A DNA stretch of 64,000 nt, from contig JAQEWB010000001.1 in the NCBI GenBank assembly GCA_027694045.1, forward strand, positions 372,001-436,000, in the 5' to 3' direction. Every line of letters starts with the position of its first letter. Positions within the stretch are counted from its first letter, which is position 1. Shown here in pieces: positions 52,850-61,668 of the stretch. Source of the stretch: Bacillaceae bacterium OF18-1A (lineage in GTDB: Bacteria; Bacillota; Bacilli; Bacillales; Bacillaceae_G). The position numbers and the translations under genes are program-made. Below the pieces are notes generated by a model that was not told the DNA's origin, ran no database searches, and was given only the letters and a program-made list of their open reading frames with translations.

Positions 52850-53866
52850 ATGAACATGAACTGGAATGAAGTAAAGGGAAAAATTCGGACACAAATTTCA
52901 AGACCATCATATGAAACTTGGTTTAGTGCTACTACTATTCATTTAGAAGATGATGTATTAACAATTTATTGTCCTAATGAATTTGCACGTGACTGGTTAG
53001 AATCACATTATAAAGAATTAATATTTAATACATTAAGAGAAATGTTTCATACAACGTTTGAAATTCAGTTTGATATATTGATAGACGAACCATCGCAGTT
53101 GAATGGTGTTCAAAAAGAAAAAATACATATTTGGGATGAAGTAAAGAAAACATTACGCCCAAAATTAACAGAAAAATCATTTGTGAAATGGATAAAAAAT
53201 ACAAACGCTACTTTAGAAGGCAATAAATTAATGATTTTTTGTGAAGATGCGTTTCATCGTGATGTGCTTGAAGGAGAATATAAAGACTTAATTTCAAGTA
53301 CCGTACAGAAAGTTACTAATAAAAAATATAATCTTTGGTTTTATATAGAATCGAATACTGCACCTATAGCACATGTTCCTAACATACAAGATAATCAGTT
53401 ATCCTCCATACATGAGGGGAACGAAACGCTTTGGCAGGAAATAAAAGAGAAAATACAACTGCAAATTTCGAGACCTTCGTATGAAACATGGGTAAAAAAA
53501 ACGACAGCTCATATAAATGGAAATGCATTAATAATTTATTTTGAAAATGAATTCCAACAACAATGGGTTGAAAAATCCTATAAAGATTTAATTTCCAAAA
53601 TTGCAGAAGAATTGACTGGAAATACATATGAAATTCAATTTGAATTACAATCAAACGAAATTGCAATCGGTATTGTTGAGACATCAAAAACATCCTCTAA
53701 TAATGATGTTTTTGAATTATGGGGACAACTCAAATCTGCTAATCAAGACGATAAGGATAAACGCATTCAAGCGTTAGAAGAAAAAATAGTGAGTTTGGAA
53801 AAAATGATGAGTACATTAGTAGGGAAATTAGAGGTAATAGAATCAAAAACACAGTTGGAAAAATAA
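52850..53866 (+). CDS. protein with three tandem DnaA domain-I repeats
   Basis: 338 residues made of three copies of the DnaA N-terminal domain: about 4-76 (ISRPSYETWFSATT, CPNEFARDWLESHYKELI), 94-167 (more diverged: LTEKSFVKWIKNTN, CEDAFHRDVL) and 194-267 (ISRPSYETWVKKTT, ENEFQQQWVEKSYKDLI). A coiled coil (about 300-335) ends it. No AAA+ ATPase or DnaA DNA-binding domain exists. In DnaA this domain self-associates and binds DnaB helicase and regulators, so the protein could compete for or bridge those contacts. ATG behind GAGGGGGAG. Confidence 0.85.
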   Translation: MNMNWNEVKGKIRTQISRPSYETWFSATTIHLEDDVLTIYCPNEFARDWLESHYKELIFNTLREMFHTTFEIQFDILIDEPSQLNGVQKEKIHIWDEVKKTLRPKLTEKSFVKWIKNTNATLEGNKLMIFCEDAFHRDVLEGEYKDLISSTVQKVTNKKYNLWFYIESNTAPIAHVPNIQDNQLSSIHEGNETLWQEIKEKIQLQISRPSYETWVKKTTAHINGNALIIYFENEFQQQWVEKSYKDLISKIAEELTGNTYEIQFELQSNEIAIGIVETSKTSSNNDVFELWGQLKSANQDDKDKRIQALEEKIVSLEKMMSTLVGKLEVIESKTQLEK

Positions 53867-53882
53867 CCAACTGTGTTTTTTA
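53845..53882. terminator. bidirectional terminator
   Basis: A perfect 14-bp stem (53845-53858 with 53867-53880), left arm in the last codons of the triple-domain gene, T-run at the right, before the convergent secY paralogue. Confidence 0.88.
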
Positions 53883-53883
53883 C

Positions 53884-55188
53884 TTAATTCGCTTTTTTTA
53901 TAAAACCTTTATAATGACGTTTCACAAGTTGAGTTTCTAACGTCTTCATCGTTTCTAATGCTACACCTACGATGATTAGTAAGCTTGTACCACCAATTTG
54001 AGCAGAAGGCGGTAACGTAGCAACTTTTGTGAATATAAGTGGTAAAATTGAAATTGCCCCTAAGAAAATTGCGCCGATAAATGTTAAACGATATAAAATT
54101 TTCGTTACATATTGTTCTGTTGATTTACCAGGACGAATACCAGGAACATATCCATTTTGCTTTTTCAAATTCTCAGCCATTTGTTCAGGGTTTACTTGAA
54201 TAAATGCATAGAAATATGTGAAAGCAACGATAAGACCAACATAAAGCGCCATTCCAATTGGATGTGCAAAATCAAGATTTGTAATTAACCATTTCGATAC
54301 ACTTGAATCAGGAAAGAGCTGCGCAATTGTACGCGGCGTCATTAAAAATGCAGAAGCAAAGATAACTGGAATTACACCAGCACTATTTACTTTAAGAGGT
54401 AAATGAGTGTTTTTTGCTCCTTGATATTGATTGTTTCCTGATACAGCTTTTGCATATTGAATCGGTATTTTACGAACCGCTTGTTGGATGTAAATAACCC
54501 CAACAACGATTGCTAAAATTACGAGCCCAATTAAAACCATTTTTATAATGTGCATAAATAGTTGATCGCCGGCGTTTTGGAATTGTTGTAAATAAATTTG
54601 ATTTGCAACATTCGGAATCGCAGCAACAAGTCCTGCGAAGATAATCATTGATATACCATTACCAACGCCTTTAGCAGTGATTTGTTCACCTAACCATAGT
54701 AAAAATGCAGTACCTGCAGTTAAAACTGTCGCAATAAATAAGTATGTAGTCCAGCTTTGATCCGTTATTAATTGTCCACCTGCTATATTATTAAAGCCAT
54801 AAGACATTCCGATGGCTTGTATGAATGCGAGAATGATTGTAAAGTATCGAGTAAATTGAGCAGATTTCTTTCGGCCCATTTCTCCTTGCTTTGCCCATTC
54901 CGTAAATTTAGGTACAACGTCCATTTGTAGTAATTGTACAATAATAGAAGCTGTAATATATGGTGTAATACCTACAGCAAAAATTGAGAAGTGTTGTAAT
55001 GCTCCTCCGCCAAATACGTTCAGCATGCCTAAAACGTTGGCTTGATCTTGTACTTTTAATACCTCTGCGTTAGTATGAGGAACTGGAATAAACGTGCCAA
55101 TTCGAAAAACAATTAGCATCGCTAGTGTAAAAAGAATTTTGTTTCTTATCTCAGCTACTCTCATGAAATTTGAAATCGTACGAAACAT
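53884..55188 (-). CDS. secY2: preprotein translocase subunit SecY, second copy
   Basis: 434 residues with ten membrane helices and canonical SecY motifs: the N-terminal RVAEIRNKILFTL, the plug region NVFGGGALQHFSIFAVGITP, and MAENLKKQNGYVPGIRPGKS. The housekeeping secY sits in the ribosomal protein cluster, so this isolated gene is a second copy. No secA2, glycosyltransferase or accessory Sec gene is adjacent. ATG behind ATAGGAGGCGAC. It is intact and close to consensus, so probably functional. Confidence 0.92.
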   Translation of the reverse strand: MFRTISNFMRVAEIRNKILFTLAMLIVFRIGTFIPVPHTNAEVLKVQDQANVLGMLNVFGGGALQHFSIFAVGITPYITASIIVQLLQMDVVPKFTEWAKQGEMGRKKSAQFTRYFTIILAFIQAIGMSYGFNNIAGGQLITDQSWTTYLFIATVLTAGTAFLLWLGEQITAKGVGNGISMIIFAGLVAAIPNVANQIYLQQFQNAGDQLFMHIIKMVLIGLVILAIVVGVIYIQQAVRKIPIQYAKAVSGNNQYQGAKNTHLPLKVNSAGVIPVIFASAFLMTPRTIAQLFPDSSVSKWLITNLDFAHPIGMALYVGLIVAFTYFYAFIQVNPEQMAENLKKQNGYVPGIRPGKSTEQYVTKILYRLTFIGAIFLGAISILPLIFTKVATLPPSAQIGGTSLLIIVGVALETMKTLETQLVKRHYKGFIKKAN

Positions 55189-55605
55189 TATGTCGCCTCC
55201 TATATTTGTATCAGTTCAAAACTGATTATTATATCCCGATGAAGTAACCACAAACCTCCTTCCGCATTAAATTCATTTGACAAATGGATTTCATACATTT
55301 TGTAGTTTTCATGGATATAAAAATATAAGGTGTTTTTTAGCGACCTATAAGCTTTTCGTAATCATTCAATACACATAATATATCGAATAAATTAACAAAT
55401 GTACATACATACGCATGAAAAATGAGTGAATAGAGGTATTTTTTACATTTATTTAATGATAAATTGAAAGAACAATGCTTTTAATTATTATATTTCTAGT
55501 AAGTTGCTAGGACGATGAAAGGGATCTTTTATTTAGAGTTAAAATAAAATTTTTATATACCTATAACTTCTATAAATTTAGTAATGTAGCACAGATGAGT
55601 TAAAC

Positions 55606-55698
55606 ATGACTTCTAATTTCAAAGAGTTGAAATCAGCATATATTCGAGTCGCAACTAATAAATATGGAGCGGATACAGCCTATATTAATACATTGTGA
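55606..55698 (+). CDS. possible 30-residue peptide
   Basis: ATG to TGA with a credible protein look (NFKELKSAYIRVATNKYGAD), followed at once by a strong terminator. The ribosome binding site is poor. It could be a gene remnant or a small RNA's chance frame; the terminator suggests that something is transcribed here. Confidence 0.25.
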   Translation: MTSNFKELKSAYIRVATNKYGADTAYINTL

Positions 55699-55737
55699 AA
55701 ACAGCTAATGTCCTTTTAAGGATATTAGCTGTTTTTT
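55698..55737 (+). terminator. rho-independent terminator after the 30-codon ORF
   Basis: AACAGCTAAT pairs with ATTAGCTGTT, extended inwards by TCCTT/AAGGA, followed by a T-run. Confidence 0.85.
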
Positions 55738-55854
55738 ACGTAACTATGTATTAGTGAAAATAAACTTACTAAGCAATGATTGGGCTGGGTATTTTTAATA
55801 AGTTGCGACAAATATAAGGTTTAAAGTCTATAAAAACAGAAAATTAATAATATA

Positions 55855-55997
55855 TTGACCTCTTTATAGAAAGTGCTATAGAATGAAAGCGATAACAAAC
55901 GATTGCTTTAAGATGATTTCCTTGATCTTTTAGTATTTACAAATATATGAAGACATAAACAAATCTATTTTTTTGAAAAATAATGCAAACGTTTTCG
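55855..55997 (+). promoter_or_regulatory. pullulanase promoter with two cre sites
   Basis: TTGACC (55855-55860), a 16-base spacer and TATAGA (55877-55882, with an extended TG) form the promoter. TGAAAGCGATAACA (55884-55897) fits the CcpA cre consensus exactly and covers the expected start of transcription. A second, weaker cre (TGCAAACGTTTTCG, 55984-55997) lies in the leader. Strong glucose repression is expected. Confidence 0.75.
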
Positions 55998-56139
55998 TAT
56001 TGAAAGATCATTGAAATACATATGTGGATAATAGCCAATATGGGGGTGAAGTAAAAGAGATTTCTAAATTAATTTAAGTAGTGTAATTTAGTACGAGCAT
56101 AATAAATCGTTCGTACTATTTAAAGAAAGGGTGTATGTG

Positions 56140-58710
56140 ATGCAAATGATAAAAAGGTTAATTAACAAATCAGTTTTAGTACTTACTATAATCGTTATGT
56201 TATCATCTGTTTTCTCTTTTCAAAGTGTAAAGGCAGTTTCAAATTCGAAAACAACTGAAGTTATCATTCATTACAAAGAGCAGTCTGGAAATACAAAAGA
56301 CTGGAACCTTTGGATTTGGGGAGAAAACGCAAATGGTAAATCATATGAATTTACTGGCAAAGATGAATTTGGAAAGTACGCTAAGATGAATATAGATGGT
56401 GACTATAATCGTGTAGGATTTATCATCCGTACAAATGAGTGGGAAAAAGATGGTGGCGATCGTTGGATTGAAAATATAAAGGACGGTCGTGCTGAAGTAT
56501 GGATTCTTTCGGGTGATGAAAAAGTATATAACGCTAAGCCTTCTTCGGATCTATCAATTCAAAAAGCAACTATTGATAGTTTCAATGAAATCACTGTAAC
56601 GACGAATGTTCCATTTCATATTAAGGAACAGAAAATCGAAATTGAAGGTATTAAAATTAAGAATATTAGTCCTTATGATATAAACAGTGGGAATGTTACG
56701 AATAAGGTGAAAGTAATTACGGAGCAGAAAATTGATTTAAAGCAGACATACAAAATTAAAATTGAAAACTTAGCTGATACAAATACTGAAATCGGTAAAG
56801 TCATTCGTAGTGAAGAGTTTGATCATTCATTTTATTATGGTGGTAACGATTTAGGGAATATATATACACCACAACATACAAAGTTCCGTGTATGGGCTCC
56901 TACTGCGAGTGAAGCAAAATTAGTTACATATAAAAAATGGAACGATAAAATAGGTACTGAAATAAACATGCAACAAGGTGAAAAGGGCACTTGGAAAGCA
57001 GAACTTAAAGGGAACCAAAAAGGTCTCTATTATACATATAAGGTGAAAATTGGTGATAAGTGGACGGAAGCAGTTGATCCGTATGCACGTGCTGCTTCTG
57101 TAAATGGAGATAAAGGTGCGGTTGTTGATTTAGAAGAAACAAATCCGAAAAAATGGAACACTAACAAAAAGCCTAAATTGAAAAATCCGGAAGATGCTAT
57201 TATTTATGAATTGCATGTACGCGATCTTTCCATCCAACCTGAAAGTGGGATTAAGCAGAAAGGGAAATATTTAGGAGTAACAGAAAAAGGAACAAGAGGG
57301 CCTGAAGGTGTAAAAACAGGACTTGATTATATGAAAGATCTTGGTGTTACACACGTTCAGCTTTTACCGATATTTGATTATGCTTCAGTAAATGAAGAGA
57401 ATGTAAACGAACCACAATATAACTGGGGATATGATCCGAAAAATTTCAACGTTCCAGAGGGATCTTATTCTACAAATCCATATGAGCCAACTGTTCGAAT
57501 AACTGAATTAAAGCAAATGGTTCAAACACTGCACGATAATAACCTTCGCGTTGTTATGGATGTAGTTTATAACCATATGTATAATGCTACTGAATCTAAT
57601 TTTCATAAGTTAGTTCCAGGTTATTATTATCGTTACAATGAAGACGGAACATTTGCAAATGGCACTGGTGTAGGAAATGATACTGCTTCAGAACGAAAAA
57701 TGATGAGGAAATTTATGATTGATTCAATAACATACTGGGCAAAAGAATACAATTTAGACGGATTCCGTTTTGATTTAATGGGTATTCATGATTATGAAAC
57801 GATGAATGAAATACGTAAAGCTGTTAATCAAATTGACCCTTCTATTATACTACATGGAGAAGGTTGGGATTTAAATACACCTCTTGCAGCAGAGTTGAAA
57901 GCAAATCAAAAAAATGCAGAGAAAATGAAAGGGATTGCTCATTTTAACGATAATATACGTGATGGATTAAAAGGTAGTGTATTTGAAGAGAAAGAAAATG
58001 GGTTTGTAAATGGAAAGAAAAACATGGAAGACCGTATTAAAAAAGGCATTACCGCAGGCATTGACTACGATACAAATTCGTCGACTTATCAAGATCCAGA
58101 GCAGGTGCTAACTTATGTGGAAGCGCATGATAATCATACATTATGGGATAAACTTGAGTTGACTAATCCAAGTGACAGTGAAGAAGTGCGAAAACAAATG
58201 CATAAATTATCTTCTTCGATTTTATTAACATCACAAGGTATTCCGTTCTTACATGCGGGACAAGAGTTTATGCGCACGAAATATGGTGATCATAACAGTT
58301 ACAAATCTCCAGATTCAATTAACCAAATGGACTGGTTACGCCGTGCAGCGTTTAATAATGAAGTAGATTATATGAAGGGCTTAATAGAATTACGCAAAAA
58401 GTTCCCAGCCTTTAGAATGACATCTGCAGAACAAATTAAAAAACAAGTATCTTTTATTGATGCTCCAAAAAATGCTGTGGCTTATTCAATAGATGGAAAG
58501 GGCAATGGAGATAAAAACGGATACTTTATGGTCGCTCATAATGCAAATAGGGAATCCGTTGAAATCGCGCTTCCATCGAGAGGTCCTTGGAAAGTACTAG
58601 TAGACGGTAAACAGGCAGGTAGTAAAACACTTTATGTTGTCCGTGATAATAAAATTAAAGTTCCTGCATTAAGTTCATTAGTTTTAAAAACAGAGGAACC
58701 GATTAAATAA
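56140..58710 (+). CDS. pulA: secreted type I pullulanase
   Basis: About 856 residues. A signal peptide (cleavage near VKAVS, about 31) leads to a CBM41 starch-binding domain (VIIHYKEQSGNTKDWNLWIW, about 41-140), a linker domain, a CBM48 (FRVWAPTASEAKLV) and a GH13_14 catalytic domain: YNWGYDP (about 426), DVVYNH (about 474), GFRFDLMG with the nucleophile Asp (about 545), HGEGWD with the acid Glu (about 574) and AHDNHT (about 662). It debranches alpha-1,6 links in pullulan and starch. ATG 56140 behind AGAAAGGGTG. Confidence 0.95.
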   Translation: MQMIKRLINKSVLVLTIIVMLSSVFSFQSVKAVSNSKTTEVIIHYKEQSGNTKDWNLWIWGENANGKSYEFTGKDEFGKYAKMNIDGDYNRVGFIIRTNEWEKDGGDRWIENIKDGRAEVWILSGDEKVYNAKPSSDLSIQKATIDSFNEITVTTNVPFHIKEQKIEIEGIKIKNISPYDINSGNVTNKVKVITEQKIDLKQTYKIKIENLADTNTEIGKVIRSEEFDHSFYYGGNDLGNIYTPQHTKFRVWAPTASEAKLVTYKKWNDKIGTEINMQQGEKGTWKAELKGNQKGLYYTYKVKIGDKWTEAVDPYARAASVNGDKGAVVDLEETNPKKWNTNKKPKLKNPEDAIIYELHVRDLSIQPESGIKQKGKYLGVTEKGTRGPEGVKTGLDYMKDLGVTHVQLLPIFDYASVNEENVNEPQYNWGYDPKNFNVPEGSYSTNPYEPTVRITELKQMVQTLHDNNLRVVMDVVYNHMYNATESNFHKLVPGYYYRYNEDGTFANGTGVGNDTASERKMMRKFMIDSITYWAKEYNLDGFRFDLMGIHDYETMNEIRKAVNQIDPSIILHGEGWDLNTPLAAELKANQKNAEKMKGIAHFNDNIRDGLKGSVFEEKENGFVNGKKNMEDRIKKGITAGIDYDTNSSTYQDPEQVLTYVEAHDNHTLWDKLELTNPSDSEEVRKQMHKLSSSILLTSQGIPFLHAGQEFMRTKYGDHNSYKSPDSINQMDWLRRAAFNNEVDYMKGLIELRKKFPAFRMTSAEQIKKQVSFIDAPKNAVAYSIDGKGNGDKNGYFMVAHNANRESVEIALPSRGPWKVLVDGKQAGSKTLYVVRDNKIKVPALSSLVLKTEEPIK

Positions 58711-58715
58711 ATGCC

Positions 58716-58757
58716 AAAAGCGAAGTGAAGGTTGTTTTCACTCCACTTCGCTTTTAA
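58716..58757 (+). terminator. rho-independent terminator of pulA
   Basis: A 12-bp stem AAAAGCGAAGTG/CACTTCGCTTTT with a 16-base loop, five bases after the stop. Confidence 0.85.
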
Positions 58758-58809
58758 AGTTAAAACAGTATAATTTCACATACTGTAATTATATTACAAT
58801 TTAATAAAT

Positions 58810-58846
58810 AAAAAGAGAAGAACTCACCAAGGTTCTTCTCTTTTTT
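58810..58846. terminator. second hairpin terminator
   Basis: A 14-bp stem of AAAAAGAGAAGAAC with its complement and an 8-base loop, T-run at the right and A-run at the left. It may serve a minus-strand transcript from the DUF1904 gene as well. Confidence 0.75.
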
Positions 58847-58887
58847 ATGTGTAATTAGAGTTTCCATGATTGTAAATTTTTGTCTTA

Positions 58888-58903
58888 TTAGCTTGATAGT
58901 GAT
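58888..58903 (+). repeat. left arm of a 16-bp inverted repeat flanking DUF1904
   Basis: TTAGCTTGATAGTGAT here is matched exactly in inverse orientation at 59564-59579. The two arms bracket the DUF1904 gene at about 660 bases. Confidence 0.55.
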
Positions 58904-58949
58904 GTGGTTCTACCCCTTTTTAAAGGTTACAAAAATATTTCGAATAGAT

Positions 58950-59282
58950 CTAACTTGCACAATGCTTCCCGTTAATATAATACGCTGATTCTGTGAAAAC
59001 TGTAAAAACAACCTCTACTTCTGGAAGTCCAAAATCCATTACATATGTAGTAATGGCCTTGGCAAATCGATCACGAATTTCCTGTCCACGCTCGAACCAT
59101 TTCACTTCAATAAGAGGAAACGCTTCTATTTCTTCTCCATTAAATACAAACGTAGAACTTGGTAGTTCCAATGTAAAATTATCCGTACCACACTCGCAAA
59201 TCTCTGCAAGCTCTTCTACTAATGGTTTGCTTATGTGTTTTAATTGTTCAGTAGTAATTCCACGAAATACAACATGCGGCAT
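58950..59282 (-). CDS. DUF1904 protein
   Basis: 110 residues: MPHVVFRGITTEQLKHISKP, the Cys-bearing ELAEICECGTDNFTLEL, and LIEVKWFERGQEIRDRFAKA match DUF1904, a tautomerase-like small protein family of unknown role. The N-terminal Met-Pro could leave Pro1 as in tautomerases. ATG behind CGGAGGGATT. Confidence 0.82.
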   Translation of the reverse strand: MPHVVFRGITTEQLKHISKPLVEELAEICECGTDNFTLELPSSTFVFNGEEIEAFPLIEVKWFERGQEIRDRFAKAITTYVMDFGLPEVEVVFTVFTESAYYINGKHCAS

Positions 59283-59595
59283 GTGAATCCCTCCGTTAGA
59301 TAGCTTTATATTTGTTCACATCATAGCACAATTTATTTTGCTGCACTAGAATCTATTGATACATTTCAATGACATTCTTCAGAATGGGGTAAAATGTAGA
59401 TTGAATTTTGAAATAAGTCATATAAGACATTCAAAAGCCTTATTCCACGTTATATTAGCCTTGTCTCAATAGGCTTTACTCTATTGGAACGAACCCAAAA
59501 ACATTGATACACAAGACTTTTTATCCTTAACTTTGTAAAAGCTCAAAATTCTGACGCTATCCGATCACTATCAAGCTAAATTTTTTAGTACCTTC

Positions 59596-59638
59596 AAAAC
59601 GAAATTTTTTGTTAACTTGTAACAAAAAATTTCGTTTT
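59596..59638. repeat. 19-bp perfect hairpin without a gene
   Basis: Arms 59596-59614 and 59620-59638 pair exactly around ACTTG. It has a terminator-like look (A/T rich, T-run in the arm), but no gene ends beside it. Confidence 0.7.
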
Positions 59639-59728
59639 GGGGTAATTCTGAATCTTAAGTCGATGGATATGTGACGGTACCCTTATAAGGGCTAGTTTGC
59701 ATCATATTTGGTGAATCTTATAAATAGT

Positions 59729-59764
59729 GAAAAAGAGTCCTACATAAATGGGACTCTTTTTCTT
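59729..59764. terminator. terminator beside the second DinB gene
   Basis: A 12-bp stem GAAAAAGAGTCC/GGACTCTTTTTC with a 10-base loop. On the minus strand it follows the DinB stop by about seven bases. Confidence 0.85.
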
Positions 59765-59770
59765 CAAGCA

Positions 59771-60307
59771 TTAACTTACTGGATATGCATTAGAGCCAAG
59801 ATAACGTTCTTTTATAATTTGTAGATGATGAAGCTCATGTCCAGCTATGATATATGCTAATGCACGAACTGTAACTTCAGATTTGTTCGCATTTCCTCTT
59901 TGTAACCAAGTGTCTTTATGTAAGCTTTTCAGTAAATGCACGGTAGAGTGGCGAACAACTATTAAATTATCAATAAGATCTTGCATAGATTGCTTATCAA
60001 AAGCAGCTTTAAGAACATACATATCATCGTTATAGCCTGGAAGTTCTGCTGTCTCGCCTCGAGCGATAGATAACAAGCGATACGCCATAATACGTTCTGT
60101 ATCTGCAATATGGCCGATTACTTCTTTTATACTCCATTTAGTAGGAGCATATCGGAAAAGTCCCTCACCATCAGAAATCTCTTTTAATAAAAGATTCGTT
60201 TCCTCTATTTGTTGTTCTAAAATTTGTATGATATTTCCGTCTGATACTAATTTAATATACGTTGCATAATAAGAGTTATATTCACTTGCCTTCGGTCTAA
60301 CTTGCAT
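59771..60307 (-). CDS. DinB-family protein
   Basis: 178 residues. The metal-binding helices are visible: KWSIKEVIGHIADTERIMAY (about 53-72) and AYIIAGHELHHLQIIKERY (about 150-168), the YfiT/DinB type with three histidines. A thiol-dependent transferase is possible. ATG 60307 behind AAAGGGTG; a GTG nine bases upstream overlaps that site. Confidence 0.88.
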   Translation of the reverse strand: MQVRPKASEYNSYYATYIKLVSDGNIIQILEQQIEETNLLLKEISDGEGLFRYAPTKWSIKEVIGHIADTERIMAYRLLSIARGETAELPGYNDDMYVLKAAFDKQSMQDLIDNLIVVRHSTVHLLKSLHKDTWLQRGNANKSEVTVRALAYIIAGHELHHLQIIKERYLGSNAYPVS

Positions 60308-60570
60308 ACAAATCACCCTTTATATTTAATCTTTAATTACAGCTTACCATAAAAGAGTTTCGGGTTAATCTGAAAGTTCAGAATTAAAATTAAAAAATTC
60401 ATCTATTACCTTAGTTGAAATCGTGTACTTTCACATCAATTAACAAACAGAAAAAGGATTTTTGATTGAACTCTTAGAATATCGTTCTATTAGCCGTTCT
60501 TTGATATGAATTGTTTTTTGATTACTTTTGATGATAACTAAGAAATATAGAAAGGTTGTGAATTTATTTG

Positions 60571-61263
60571 ATGGGTTATAAAGCTATGCTGTTTGATTTA
60601 GATGATACGTTACTTAATAGGGATATGGCAGTAGATACATTATTTTTATTTGTTTTAGAAAAGTGTTATGAGGATGTTAGTGATACAGTTAAAAACAATA
60701 TGCTACGGAAATTCAAAGAATATGATAAAAGAGAATACGGTATGAGTGATAAAACGATAGTTTTAGAATCGTTGTTTGATGAATTCCCGCCGAAGTATAG
60801 ATTGCCACGCAATTATATCCAAGATTTTTGGAATAATAATTTCCCTAAATGTTTTTCACTTGATCAAAATACTATTCATTTCTTACATCATATAAAGAAG
60901 TACTTTGAAATTGGAATTATAACAAATGGCTCAAGTCAGAGGCAAAGGGCTAAAATAATTAACACGAATTTAAACAATTACTTTGATACAATCATTATTT
61001 CTGAAGAAGTAGGATTTAGTAAACCGGATAAACGTATATTTGAACTAGCATTAAATAAGCTTAATGTGCAACCAGAAGATGTATTATTTATTGGAGATGA
61101 CTTAGAAAAGGATATTGCTGGCCCTCAAAATGTAAATATAAAAGGGATATGGTTTAATCCTCATAGAATCACAAATAAGACTGAAATAAAACCGTATTCT
61201 GAGATTGACACTTTTGATAGTTTATTAAGTTATATTACTCCGCAATGTTTTTATAATAAGTAA
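60571..61263 (+). CDS. HAD-superfamily hydrolase
   Basis: 230 residues. Motif I FDLDDTL (8-14), motif II ITNGS, motif III FSKPDKRIF and motif IV FIGDDLEKDIAG are all present, as in YjjG/phosphoglycolate phosphatase-like nucleotidases. It should remove phosphate from a small molecule. The start is uncertain: AAAGG lies 15 bases from the ATG and 12 from an adjacent TTG. A large hairpin covers its stop codon. Confidence 0.88.
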   Translation: MGYKAMLFDLDDTLLNRDMAVDTLFLFVLEKCYEDVSDTVKNNMLRKFKEYDKREYGMSDKTIVLESLFDEFPPKYRLPRNYIQDFWNNNFPKCFSLDQNTIHFLHHIKKYFEIGIITNGSSQRQRAKIINTNLNNYFDTIIISEEVGFSKPDKRIFELALNKLNVQPEDVLFIGDDLEKDIAGPQNVNIKGIWFNPHRITNKTEIKPYSEIDTFDSLLSYITPQCFYNK

Positions 61264-61280
61264 AAATATTGCGGAGTAAT
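61234..61280 (+). terminator. long hairpin over the HAD stop codon
   Basis: A 20-bp stem with one G-U pair (61234-61253 with 61261-61280) and a 7-base loop spans the last codons. AATTTTTAT follows. It is probably the terminator. Confidence 0.7.
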
Positions 61281-61319
61281 GAATTTTTATATTCTAAACA
61301 AATCCTAAAGTGTTTGCAT

Positions 61320-61349
61320 AAAAAAAACCTCCAAATGGAGGCTTTTTTT
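61320..61349. terminator. terminator of the TM2 gene
   Basis: CCTCC/GGAGG with flanking A and T runs (61321-61349), usable from both strands; the TM2 gene ends at 61348. Confidence 0.85.
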
Positions 61350-61668
61350 ATGAAGATAAATGACTCGATGAAGACATCGCTTTTACATTCATTATTATCT
61401 CGCGTTCTAAGATATCATTTTTCTTACCAATACGGCTTCCGATAAAGAATACATCGATTAAAGCCCAAAAACCCAGTCCACCTAGAGTAAGTGTCATAGC
61501 GATAGCCATACCAAAGTCACGTGCGTAGTAACGATGCCCACCAAGTCCACCTAGGAAAAACCATATTAAGTAAGCAATCCCTTTTGACTTTTTCTTTTTT
61601 TCAAACTCTGAAGTAACAAGAACCATTTGGTCCGTTGTTAAATCTTTTTTCAATAGTAGATTATCCAT
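61348..61668 (-). CDS. TM2-domain membrane protein
   Basis: 106 residues. Two helices with the TM2 hallmark between them: LIWFFLGGLGGHRYYARDFG then LTLGGLGFWALIDVFFIGSR (about 47-90). The start is ATG 61668 behind AAAGGGAGAA; the longer frame lacks a site. TM2 proteins are widespread and of unclear role. Confidence 0.88.
   Translation of the reverse strand: MDNLLLKKDLTTDQMVLVTSEFEKKKKSKGIAYLIWFFLGGLGGHRYYARDFGMAIAMTLTLGGLGFWALIDVFFIGSRIGKKNDILEREIIMNVKAMSSSSHLSS

Larger units (their letters stand above)
55189..56139. other. long intergenic region before pullulanase
   Basis: This 950-base AT-rich stretch holds the divergent secY2 promoter, a 30-codon ORF with terminator (55606-55737) and the pullulanase control region (55855-55997). 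The parts at 55200-55600 show no gene, repeat or strong hairpin. Confidence 0.5.
59283..59770. other. intergenic region with repeat remnants
   Basis: This 488-base gap has no open frame of note. It holds the right arm of the 16-bp inverted repeat (59564-59579), a 19-bp perfect hairpin (59596-59638), and TTAAGTCGATGGATATGTG (59655-59673), which recalls the ends of IS231-type elements. It looks like layered insertion debris. Confidence 0.5.

Noticed and set aside
49040..53866. An integrated plasmid or prophage spanning parM to the DnaA-domain gene
   Set aside because: No integrase, replication initiator, attachment repeats or phage structural genes were seen, and ordinary metabolic genes lie between.
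53884..55188. Accessory SecA2-SecY2 secretion island
   Set aside because: No secA2, asp, glycosyltransferase or serine-rich adhesin gene is adjacent, so only an orphan SecY can be claimed.
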